Origin: BOKV01 sp041739225
GTDB taxonomy: Bacteria; Pseudomonadota; Alphaproteobacteria; Rhizobiales; Rhizobiaceae
Direction of reading: 5' to 3'
Assembly (NCBI GenBank): GCA_041739225.1
Contig: JBGSOG010000006.1
Location: 1 to 64,000 of the forward strand
DNA: 64,000 nt
The translations under genes and the position numbers were made by a program. Positions within the stretch are counted from its first letter, which is position 1. Each line of letters begins with the position of its first letter. Below, piece by piece: positions 55,506 through 63,800 of the stretch. The notes beneath the pieces were generated by a model. That model saw nothing but the letters and a program-made list of their open reading frames with translations, did not search any database and was not told where the DNA came from.

Positions 55506-56987
55506 TTGCCGCGCGATGCCGGGGAACCGTCAAAATTGGCAAAACTGACACGCTTCAGCGATGATGCCTGGCTTGCACTGGAAAACCTTGCAGACCTTGC
55601 CACGGGACTGGTTTCGCCGACATTGCGCTTTGGTGTCACCGGGCTTTCACGTGCAGGGAAAACCGTTTTCATTACTTCGCTGGTACACAACCTCACCAAG
55701 GGAGGCAGGTTGCCCTTGTTTGAAGCGCACGCTTCGGGGCGAATTGCTTCAGCGGGCCTGCAACCGCAACCCAGCATGCACGTAGCCCGCTTCCAGTACG
55801 AAGACCATGTTCGCACGCTGATGGAAAAGCGTCTGTGGCCACAGTCGACACGGGCGATTTCCGAACTCCGGCTTACGGTCAACTTCGAATCCGCCAGTAC
55901 TTTCAACAGGACATTTGGTGCCGGACGGCTCAACATCGACATCGTCGACTATCCCGGCGAGTGGCTGCTGGACCTGCCTTTGCTTTCACTGGATTTTGCC
56001 CAGTGGAGCCGCCAATCGCTGGCGTTGTCACGGTTGCCGAACCGGCTTGCACTGGCAAAGAAATGGCACGGCTTGCTGTCAGCTACCCTGCCGGACGAGG
56101 ACGCGAACGAGGAAAAGGCCGAAAACCTCGCCAAGTCCTTCACAGCCTATCTGGCTGCCTGCCGAGCCGACGAAAACGCGCTTTCAACGCTTACCCCCGG
56201 CCGTTTTCTGATGCCGGGCGATCTGGAGGGGTCACCTGCCCTCACCTTTTGCCCGCTCGACACAGATGACGGAACGCTGCAACGCGGTTCGATGGGACGG
56301 ATGATGGCCGACCGTTTTGAAGCCTACAAGGACGTGGTGGTCAGGCCGTTTTTCCGGGACCATTTTGCCCGGCTTGACCGGCAGGTTGTATTGGTCGATG
56401 CATTGCAGGCAATCAACGCCGGCCCGGCCGCGGTAGCTGACCTGGAAACCGCGCTGACGGACATCCTTTCGTGTTTCAACCCCGGGCGCGCTGGCATGCT
56501 TTCGCCACTGATCGGGCGTCGCATCGACAAGATCCTGTTTGCAGCAACCAAAGCAGACCATCTTCACCATGAAAACCACGACCGTCTTGAGGCCATACTG
56601 TCACGCCTTGTCGGCAATGCGCTGGATCGGGCAAAATTTGCCGGTGCGAAGGTGGACGTGTTGGCTATTGCAGCTGTTCGTGCGACCCGCGAAGCGCTGG
56701 TGAAGCAGCGCGGCGAGGAGTTGCCGGTGATTGTAGGCACCCCGCTGGAAGGCGAAACCATCGACGGTCAGCTTTTTGACGGCGAAAGCGAAACCGCGAT
56801 ATTCCCTGGCGATCTACCGTCAGACCCCGAAAAATTGTTGGGCAATCACGGCAAGCCTGCAGACCTGCGGTTCGTGCGGTTTCGCCCACCCAAAATTGAA
56901 ACGGCCAAAGACGGCCTGCAACTTTCGCTTCCCCACATCCGGCTTGACCGGGCGCTTCAATTCCTGTTTGGCGACCGGCTTGCCTGA
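55506..56987 (+). CDS. ycjX: YcjX-family P-loop GTPase-like protein
   Basis: 493 residues from TTG 55506; a second TTG at 55536 with GGGGA upstream is an alternative start and there is no suitable ATG. YcjX is a stress-induced P-loop protein of unknown function. P-loop GLSRAGKT lies at residues 46-53, VDYPGEWLLDLPLL around 140-155 resembles a DxxG switch, and FAATKADHL near 345 is the base-recognition NKxD-like motif. It is followed 14 nt later by ycjF, its usual partner. Confidence 0.9.
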   Translation: MPRDAGEPSKLAKLTRFSDDAWLALENLADLATGLVSPTLRFGVTGLSRAGKTVFITSLVHNLTKGGRLPLFEAHASGRIASAGLQPQPSMHVARFQYEDHVRTLMEKRLWPQSTRAISELRLTVNFESASTFNRTFGAGRLNIDIVDYPGEWLLDLPLLSLDFAQWSRQSLALSRLPNRLALAKKWHGLLSATLPDEDANEEKAENLAKSFTAYLAACRADENALSTLTPGRFLMPGDLEGSPALTFCPLDTDDGTLQRGSMGRMMADRFEAYKDVVVRPFFRDHFARLDRQVVLVDALQAINAGPAAVADLETALTDILSCFNPGRAGMLSPLIGRRIDKILFAATKADHLHHENHDRLEAILSRLVGNALDRAKFAGAKVDVLAIAAVRATREALVKQRGEELPVIVGTPLEGETIDGQLFDGESETAIFPGDLPSDPEKLLGNHGKPADLRFVRFRPPKIETAKDGLQLSLPHIRLDRALQFLFGDRLA

Positions 56988-57001
56988 GGACAAATGGCAC
57001 G

Positions 57002-58114
57002 ATGACAGATCAAAACAGAAAGCCGCGGGCTATCAGCCTTGATACAGGCTCCAGGCACGCTGCCGCGGATGCCAAGCCTGATCGTGCGCCCCGCGCAATC
57101 AAGTCGGCGACCCATATCGTTGCGGTCCCCGATGAGGCAGCCAATGGTCTTGTTGAAGCGCTGGAGCCGCCGCCTGCCCCGCCGGTCAAGGGTGGCATGG
57201 GTTGGGGCGGATTGTTGTTTGCAGCCCTTGCCGGCCTTGCTTCCTTGTCCGTCGGACTGGCGGTTGACCAATTGATTTCAGATCTGTTTGCCCGAAACCA
57301 GTGGCTTGGCTGGGCGGCAGCCGGTCTGTCAATTGCAGCCGTTCTCGCAGCACTTGGGCTGGCTGTTCGGGAATTGCTTGCATTGTTTCGTTTGCAGGCA
57401 ATCAACGCCTTGCGTGAAAGGGTCCGGCTCGCTCACGAACGGGATGATCCAACCCTGGCAAAGGCTGCAATTGCGCAAATGACGGCCATCTATGCTGCCC
57501 GACCCGAAACCGCCCAAGGCCGCGCAGCGCTTGCAGCGCATGCCGGAGAAATCATTGATGGCAGCGATTTGATTGCGTTGGCCGAGCGTGATCTTCTCGC
57601 GCCAATTGACGCCAGTGCCAGGGCAATGGTGATGGAATCAGCCAAACGGGTTTCCATCGTAACGGCAGTCAGTCCCCGTGCACTGGTTGATCTGGCATTC
57701 GTGCTCATGGAAAACGTCCGGCTCATTCGCCGGTTGTCGCAATTGTATGGCGGGCGCCCGGGTACGCTTGGCTTCTGGCGGCTGGCAAGAAATGTCCTCG
57801 CGCATCTTGCTGCGACCGGTGCAATTGCACTCGGCGACAGCATCATACAGCAATTGATTGGCCACGGCCTGGCGGCAAGGCTTTCCGCGAGGCTTGGCGA
57901 AGGTGTTATCAACGGGCTTTTGACAGCCAGAATCGGCATTGCCTGCATTGATGTTTGCCGTCCTGCACCTTTCATAAATTCGAGGCGCCCCGGAATATCC
58001 GACTTTCTGTCTGAACTCGTTAAACTCAATGGATTGCAAAAGGGCGCCGGAAATGAGACTTTCCCGGTGGATTTGCCCGACCGGGATCCCAAAAGCGGTC
58101 GGCTCATGAAATGA
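57002..58114 (+). CDS. ycjF: YcjF-family inner membrane protein (TIGR01620/DUF697)
   Basis: 370 residues. A hydrophilic N-terminus is followed by two helices (about 69-90 and 100-123). The conserved DUF697 segment has RARAMVMESAKRVSIVTAVSPRALVDLAFVL-like blocks near 200-235 and a third hydrophobic region around 260-300 (GAIALGDSIIQQLIGHGLAARL). It pairs with ycjX in many proteobacteria (phage-shock-associated in E. coli). The genes are 14 nt apart and surely co-transcribed. Confidence 0.88.
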   Translation: MTDQNRKPRAISLDTGSRHAAADAKPDRAPRAIKSATHIVAVPDEAANGLVEALEPPPAPPVKGGMGWGGLLFAALAGLASLSVGLAVDQLISDLFARNQWLGWAAAGLSIAAVLAALGLAVRELLALFRLQAINALRERVRLAHERDDPTLAKAAIAQMTAIYAARPETAQGRAALAAHAGEIIDGSDLIALAERDLLAPIDASARAMVMESAKRVSIVTAVSPRALVDLAFVLMENVRLIRRLSQLYGGRPGTLGFWRLARNVLAHLAATGAIALGDSIIQQLIGHGLAARLSARLGEGVINGLLTARIGIACIDVCRPAPFINSRRPGISDFLSELVKLNGLQKGAGNETFPVDLPDRDPKSGRLMK

Positions 58115-58206
58115 ATGCCCACAATTCTGCCCAATTACAGGACTTTGGCTTGTCGGCGGGCATGATTGATTAACCTTTTTCGGTAACCATAAGACAGTCC
58201 TCAACG

Positions 58207-58770
58207 ATGGTGCGTTTCATGCGTAAGTTCCTCCTCGGTGCGTTTGCCGCCGCTTCAATATTCTCCGGCTCCGGCATTGTTGCCTTTGCTTCGGAGGCAG
58301 AATTCTACCGTGGCATCCAGGGACGCTGGACTGGTCCGGGTGAAATTGTTGCAGGAAAATACAAAGGAACCAAGTTCGTTTGCGATTTCAACGGCATCAC
58401 ACAATCATCTGCAAGCGGTATGTCGATTGACGGAAGCTGCCGTGTAGGCGCGTTCAACCAACCGATGAACGCGTCGGTTTCCCGCACTTCGCGTGGCATT
58501 TCCGGGAAGTTTCTCGATGGCGAGGCTGGCGAAGGCATGGACGTCACCGGTGGGCGTTATTCGGGCTCGAAGCTCGTGGTCGACGTAAAGCGCAAAGATC
58601 TCAATGGGGTCATGGTTGCCCGTCTAAATGGCAACAACAAGCTGAATATCACCGTCTCGGTGAAAGTTGAAAAGCAGCTGATACCGGTAATCGGGATGAC
58701 GCTGGACCGTGTAACCAAGGCCGCTGACGCTACCGTTACCGGCTCCCTGACCAAGCAGGCAGCGCAGTAA
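58207..58770 (+). CDS. Secreted protein of unknown function
   Basis: 187 residues; Met5 (58219) is an alternative start. A signal peptide ends near FASEAEFYRG (about residue 29). The mature part is beta-rich with repeated Gly-Ser turns, opening IQGRWTGPGEIVAGKYKGTKF, with two cysteines in the mature part (in FVCDFNG and GSCRVG) that could pair. It probably forms a small periplasmic beta-barrel or lipocalin-like fold; this is only a guess. A strong terminator lies 25 nt past the stop, so it is the end of a transcript. Confidence 0.75.
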   Translation: MVRFMRKFLLGAFAAASIFSGSGIVAFASEAEFYRGIQGRWTGPGEIVAGKYKGTKFVCDFNGITQSSASGMSIDGSCRVGAFNQPMNASVSRTSRGISGKFLDGEAGEGMDVTGGRYSGSKLVVDVKRKDLNGVMVARLNGNNKLNITVSVKVEKQLIPVIGMTLDRVTKAADATVTGSLTKQAAQ

Positions 58771-58795
58771 CCCCTGTTTTCAGTCATCAGATCGA

Positions 58796-58818
58796 GGCCC
58801 GCTTTGGCGGGCCTTTTT
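58796..58818 (+). terminator. Rho-independent terminator
   Basis: 7-bp stem GGCCCGC / GCGGGCC with a TTTG loop, then five T, 25 nt past the stop of the secreted-protein gene. Confidence 0.9.
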
Positions 58819-58949
58819 GTTGGTGGTGCCTTGTGCCGCCATTCGCCAAATTTGCGCCGCATCCATTGGATTTGTTGACCATTTGGAAGGGTTGCCGTTG
58901 CATTCTTTTGCCGTGTGATCCGCGGGGTTTTGCGTATGCCGGAGACCAA

Positions 58950-59549
58950 ATGAAACCAGTGCGAGTACTGCTTTTTTCAATAGTCGCAGTTCTGTCAGCA
59001 TGCACTGCTGTCGGCGAACGAACCCAGTTGAGTGTTGCGTATTATTCGATCAGCGGCGACAATTTCGATGAGCTTGACCAGCAAATTGCGCTTCACGGGC
59101 CGACAATCAAGGGGATCGGGCGCGCCTTGGCGGCAACCAATGTGCGTATGGCACCGGACTTTCGCTTTGAACAGACCGGAAATGCTTGCAGGGTAGCCGT
59201 CGCAAGGATCAGCGTGAAGGCGCATGTCGTGCTTCCAAGGCTCGCCAGCCAGCAAAGCCTGCGGGCCGAACTGGCCAAAGCATGGGGAAATCTTGAGCGC
59301 TATGCTGTTCTACACGAATGGGTCCATGTGGCCATCGCCGACAGCCATGCAATAAAAGCCGAGAAAGTCATCATGGCATTGCCGGCCGAGGAAAACTGCA
59401 ATTCCCTGCGTGAAAAGGCAGTGGCACAGTTTCGTGTCCTCATGGCAGAGCATGAACGTGACCAGCTTGAATTTGACCTTGAAGAGCGCGGCCGGATAGC
59501 TGCACTGGTGCAAAAGTCCCGGCTGGAAAGTCAATTACCGTCCAAATAG
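58950..59549 (+). CDS. DUF922-like putative secreted metalloprotease, lipoprotein
   Basis: 199 residues from ATG 58950, with GGAGA 5 nt upstream; the earlier frame start at 58833 is rejected. The N-terminus MKPVRVLLFSIVAVLSAC carries a lipobox (L-S-A-C at residues 15-18), so it is probably a lipoprotein. A DUF922-like body follows (TQLSVAYYSISGDNFDELDQQIALHGP), and HEWVH in LHEWVHVAIADSHA near residue 120 has the HExxH zinc-protease pattern. The DUF922 family is predicted to be Zn-dependent proteases, but activity is unproven. C-terminal residues are helical and charged. Confidence 0.78.
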   Translation: MKPVRVLLFSIVAVLSACTAVGERTQLSVAYYSISGDNFDELDQQIALHGPTIKGIGRALAATNVRMAPDFRFEQTGNACRVAVARISVKAHVVLPRLASQQSLRAELAKAWGNLERYAVLHEWVHVAIADSHAIKAEKVIMALPAEENCNSLREKAVAQFRVLMAEHERDQLEFDLEERGRIAALVQKSRLESQLPSK

Positions 59550-59557
59550 CGTGGATT

Positions 59558-59878
59558 TCAGGCCTGGCGCTTGGGGATGTGAACGACAAGGCCGTCCAGC
59601 TTGTCCGAAACCTTCAACTGGCAGGAAAGGCGTGAATTGGGTTTTCCTTCCCAGGCAAAGTCCAGCATGTCCTCTTCCATGATGTCCGGACTTCCGGTTG
59701 CCGCAATCCACGCTTCGTCCACATAGACGTGGCAGGTTGCACAGGCGCATGCGCCGCCACATTCGGCCTCAATTCCCGGAACCGAGTTTTTTACGGCATT
59801 TTCCATCACGGTTGTGCCGTTGGGTGCTTCGACAACACGCGAAACACCATCGTGGGATACGTATGTGATTTTGGCCAA
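59558..59878 (-). CDS. 2Fe-2S ferredoxin (adrenodoxin/FdVI type)
   Basis: 106 residues from TTG 59878 (GGAAA about 10 nt upstream); another TTG at 59902 has no ribosome site, and 106 is the family length. The four cluster cysteines are C40, C46, C49 and C86, in ECGGACACATCHVYV and LSCQL; an extra C44 lies inside the loop. It is an electron carrier for cytochrome P450s, Fe-S assembly or hydroxylases; the partner is unknown here. It converges on the DUF922-like gene with an 8-nt gap. Confidence 0.92.
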   Translation of the reverse strand: MAKITYVSHDGVSRVVEAPNGTTVMENAVKNSVPGIEAECGGACACATCHVYVDEAWIAATGSPDIMEEDMLDFAWEGKPNSRLSCQLKVSDKLDGLVVHIPKRQA

Positions 59879-59989
59879 GGTGCTTATTTCCGGAAAATTC
59901 AAGGGAAGACTGTCGTGGGTTTACCGCACCATCGCGCACTGTCAAGCAGTCACGACAAAGCCGGTTATCCCACGCCGCAGAATTGCGGT

Positions 59990-60343
59990 TCAAATCAGGG
60001 TCTGGATGAATGCAAGGACCCTGTTGATTTCGGCTTCCAAATCTTTTTTGCCCTTGAAACCAGGCAATTCTGCCAGTCCGGCAATTTCAGCAAGTGCAAA
60101 GGCTCCCACTGCCATTGAAGACCCCTTCAATGTGTGGGCGGCATGTCTGCGTCCGCTCTGGTCTGCAGCTCGATTGTATGCGTCAAGGCAAAGAGGCGCC
60201 TGAGCAGAAAAAAGCCGCAGCAATTCAGCTTCAAGATCGTGGTCGCCCAGCGTCTGGACGGAAAGATGAACCAAATCGACGGGCATGGGATGATCGTACA
60301 AAACACCCGCCGAAGCCCTGTCGGCCTTCAATCTCATTGCCAT
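59990..60343 (-). CDS. HPt-domain phosphotransfer protein
   Basis: 117 residues from ATG 60343, with GGGGA 9 nt upstream; a GTG one codon earlier is possible. Almost the whole protein is a four-helix HPt domain, with the phosphoacceptor H70 in AAHTLKGSSMAVGAFALAEIAG. It is a stand-alone phosphorelay intermediate: no kinase or receiver domain is fused or adjacent. CckA in this window needs a phosphotransferase, but its known partner ChpT is a different fold, so this HPt probably serves another system. It is divergent from the GPR-like gene. Confidence 0.88.
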   Translation of the reverse strand: MAMRLKADRASAGVLYDHPMPVDLVHLSVQTLGDHDLEAELLRLFSAQAPLCLDAYNRAADQSGRRHAAHTLKGSSMAVGAFALAEIAGLAELPGFKGKKDLEAEINRVLAFIQTLI

Positions 60344-60346
60344 CAC

Positions 60347-60801
60347 AATTTTTCCCCGTCTGAGTGAGCGAGCTTATCGGGTTTCGTCCAAGAAACAGTT
60401 AATCCCCGACCGGCAAAGACCGTGCTGGCTGAGTCCTGGTCAGGTGTTTGTTTTTCTCAAGATCGCCCCGAGTGCACTGTTTTCGTTAACCTTGTCTTTA
60501 CTTTTCCATGGGCGCGGCAGCGGAATTGTTGTCGCAGGAGGCCAACTGTGTCATTACGATATGATGGCTACAGGTGTCCCCGGCCCGGACAAACGGCTTG
60601 TCAACCCTTGGGGGCAGCTGAAACGTGTCGGGACATTTTCATGTGCATGCGAGCAGGTCCCAACCGGCGGAGGGGCGCGCCCGCTGTATTGATTGCTTGT
60701 TGATCGTGGCAGCCATTGGATCGCCACCTTGTTTTGCAAGATAGCCGATAGAGTATCTGGCTGCGCGTTTGGGCAACCGGATTGAGTACGGGGAAGTGAA
60801 A
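60347..60801. other. Long intergenic region upstream of the GPR-like gene
   Basis: 455 nt between the divergent HPt gene and the GPR-like gene. The short frames in it lack ribosome sites and recognisable similarity. It holds two single TTAA sites (near 60400 and 60484) but no complete CtrA box. It should contain promoters for both genes; I cannot place them. Confidence 0.45.
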
Positions 60802-63800
60802 ATGGCATCAGAGCCGAAAAAAGATACAACGACCGAAGCTGCCATGCAGGCTGTGGAGGATGCCCTCTCCCTTGATGATCTTCAAATATCGCTTGATGAC
60901 GATAGCGAAGCGCCCATCGAGCCTTCAAAGCAGGAAGTTGATTTTGATCCGGACTTCGCCGAGCTGGAATCGAAGCTCGCGGAAGCAGCAAACGGCCTGC
61001 GCCAGGAGCGCAACTCCACGACTGTGAATGCGGCAGATATCGGATTCCCGGAACTTGCCGACGCGGTGGGAAACATGGATCGCGCAGCTTCGGCTGGTAT
61101 GCGTGCCAAGGCGGACGGCATCGCGCCAGAGACAGCGAGAACCGAACGCTATTCACGTTCCAAAGTCAAAAGCCGAAGGGAAGAAGTTTTTGATGAAGCC
61201 ACGCCAATTCCTGCCAACAGGAACAAGCGTGATGACATTGCCGATATCGTTCATGCGATGGAACGGCAAAATCCGGCAACAACCCACTGGATAGCCGCAG
61301 TATTGTCGATCGCGTGGCTTGGTCTGTGCGCAGGGCTCTATTTCGTCGGCACGTCCGAGGGCACGTTGCAGATCTCTTCACTGGGCACCTGGGGATATGC
61401 GGGCCTGACTGCTGTCGCCGTGGTGCCGGTCCTGTTGTTCTGGGCATTTTCCGTCATGGTTCGCCGCGCACAGGAAATGCGCGTTGCAGCTCGCGCCATG
61501 ACAGAAGCGGCAATCAGGCTGTTGCAGCCCGAAGAAGTGGCAACTGATTCAATTGTAACCATTGGCCGTGCAGTGCGACGGGAAGTAGCTTCCATCGGTG
61601 ACGGAATTGAACGTGCATTGGGACGGGCATCGGAGCTGGAATCCCTTGTCCAGTCGGAAGTGCGCAACCTTGAGCGGTCCTACAGTGATTCTGAGATCCG
61701 CTTGCGCGGTCTGGTTCAGGAGCTGTCAGGCGAGCGCATCGGGATCATCAACCACGCTGAAAAACTGCGGGAATCGCTGTCATTTACCCATACCGGGTTA
61801 ACCGAGGAACTCGATCAGGTCGCCGGACGTATCCAGTACTCGATTGATGAGGGCACGATTCGCATGAGCGAGGCCCTGCGGGCCCGCCATGAAACCATTC
61901 ACGCTACTTTGGAAGAAGCTGGAACAACTCTTGTATCCCTGCTCTCTTCAAGCGGCGTTGATCTGCAAAATGCCGTGGCACTGGCCACCAACCAGGCGCG
62001 CGAAGGCCTTTCCGGCAAGGCGCAGGAACTGGGCAAGCAGGTCAACATGATCGGGCAAGCCGTCGCCTCGCTTCTTGATACCCGCACGGCAGCAATCAAG
62101 GAAGCTGGCGAAAACGTTACCCGTGAAATTGAAATGACGCTGGGTGCACGGGCAATGGAATTTTCAAGCCGGCTGGACCAGCTGGACAGCAATTTTGGCG
62201 CACACAGCGCAACATTGCTGGAGAAGGTCGGTGGTCAGGCAGACAGGTTGTCCGGGCAGCTGGAACGCGTGGACCAGATGATCTCGACACGCGGTGAAAC
62301 ACTTGTCGAAACCCTTGGCATGCGCACATCGGCGCTCGACAAGGTTTTGGGTGAGCGGACAATTGCCATTGGCGAGGCTATCGGCCAGCGGCTTGCCGGT
62401 TTTGGCCAATCCCTTACCGGGAGGGTGGACCAGGTCGTCGAGACACTTGGCGCACGTCACCAGTCCATGGAAACGCTTGCCGAAAAGATCAACGAAGCTC
62501 TGGACAGCAGGGCGACCAAGATCGAGGAAACGCTGCGAGGTCGCACCGCAGACCTTGCACGGGTTTTCAATGACGGGGACCAGACTGTTCGCAGCACCAT
62601 TGAGCTGGGCCTCACAGGGTCTGCGGAAACGACGCGGCAAATCACCGGGCTGATCGAAGAGCGAAACCTGAAGCTCATCGACGAACTTGACAAGCGGGCG
62701 CATGTCATTGGCGATACATTGCGGGAGCGTACGGCTGAATTGGCGCGTACTTTCTCGGATGGCGACGCTGCCGTACGCAGTACCATCGAGTTTGGCCTGA
62801 CTGGCTCTTCTCAGTCTGCCGACCGCATTGCCGGACTGATTGAAGAGCGAAACAGCGCTCTGGTCGGACTTATAGACGAGCGTACTTCGCAATTGGCCGC
62901 GTCTCTTGATGAGCGTGTTTCAGGGCTGATCGACGGCATAGACAGCCGCACAGCGTTCATCGGCTCGGAACTTGATCGCCAAATTGCGGAAATCCATGGT
63001 GGCATAGAGCATCGTGCTGCCGGCCTGATTGGCGGGCTGGACAAGCGGACGTCCATCATCGGCTCGGAACTTGACCGACGGATGGCAGACATTCACTCAG
63101 GTATCGAGCAGCGGGCAGTAAGCTTGCTGGGCGGTATAACCGAGCGGACTGCGGCAATAGCCAGCGAGCTCGAAAGCAGGACAGCAGAAATGCATTCCGG
63201 CATTGATCAGCGAACCGGCGGATTGATCGGTGGCCTAGACCAACGAACTGCATTGATCGCCAACGAACTGGACCGCCAAACGGCGGAAATCCATGGCGGC
63301 TTCGACCAGCGCGCGACAAACCTGATCCACGGGCTGGATGACCGGGCGTCCCTGATTGGGTCCGAAATGGATCGCCGGATATCTGGAATACACAGCGGCA
63401 TTGATCAACGCGCAGCCAACTTGCTTGGCGGCATGGAAGCGCGGACAACCGGTCTTGCCGGTGTCCTTGATGAAAGAACGGGACGGATCATCCAGGGCGT
63501 TGACGAGAAAGCCGGTGCGTTCATTGAAAGCCTGGACAAGCGCGCACAGATGCTCGTCATGGCGGTGGAAGACAAAAACCGGGCGCTTTCCACGGTTTTG
63601 AGCGGCCAGACGCAATCGATCAGCGAGGCAATCGACCAAAAGGCAGAGCGAATGAGCCAGATTTTGAGCGAACGCGCGACAGCCATCAACGCCTCGCTCG
63701 GCACGGGATTGCTGGAAACCCAACGCAACATCGAAGAGCGTACCGGCGAACTCAACCGTGTGCTTTCAGAGCGCATGCGCGAATTCAACGAGGTTCTGGA

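Noticed and set aside
60347..60801. CtrA control of the GPR-like gene
   Set aside because: Single TTAA sites occur near 60400 and 60484, but no TTAA-N7-TTAA pair is present.
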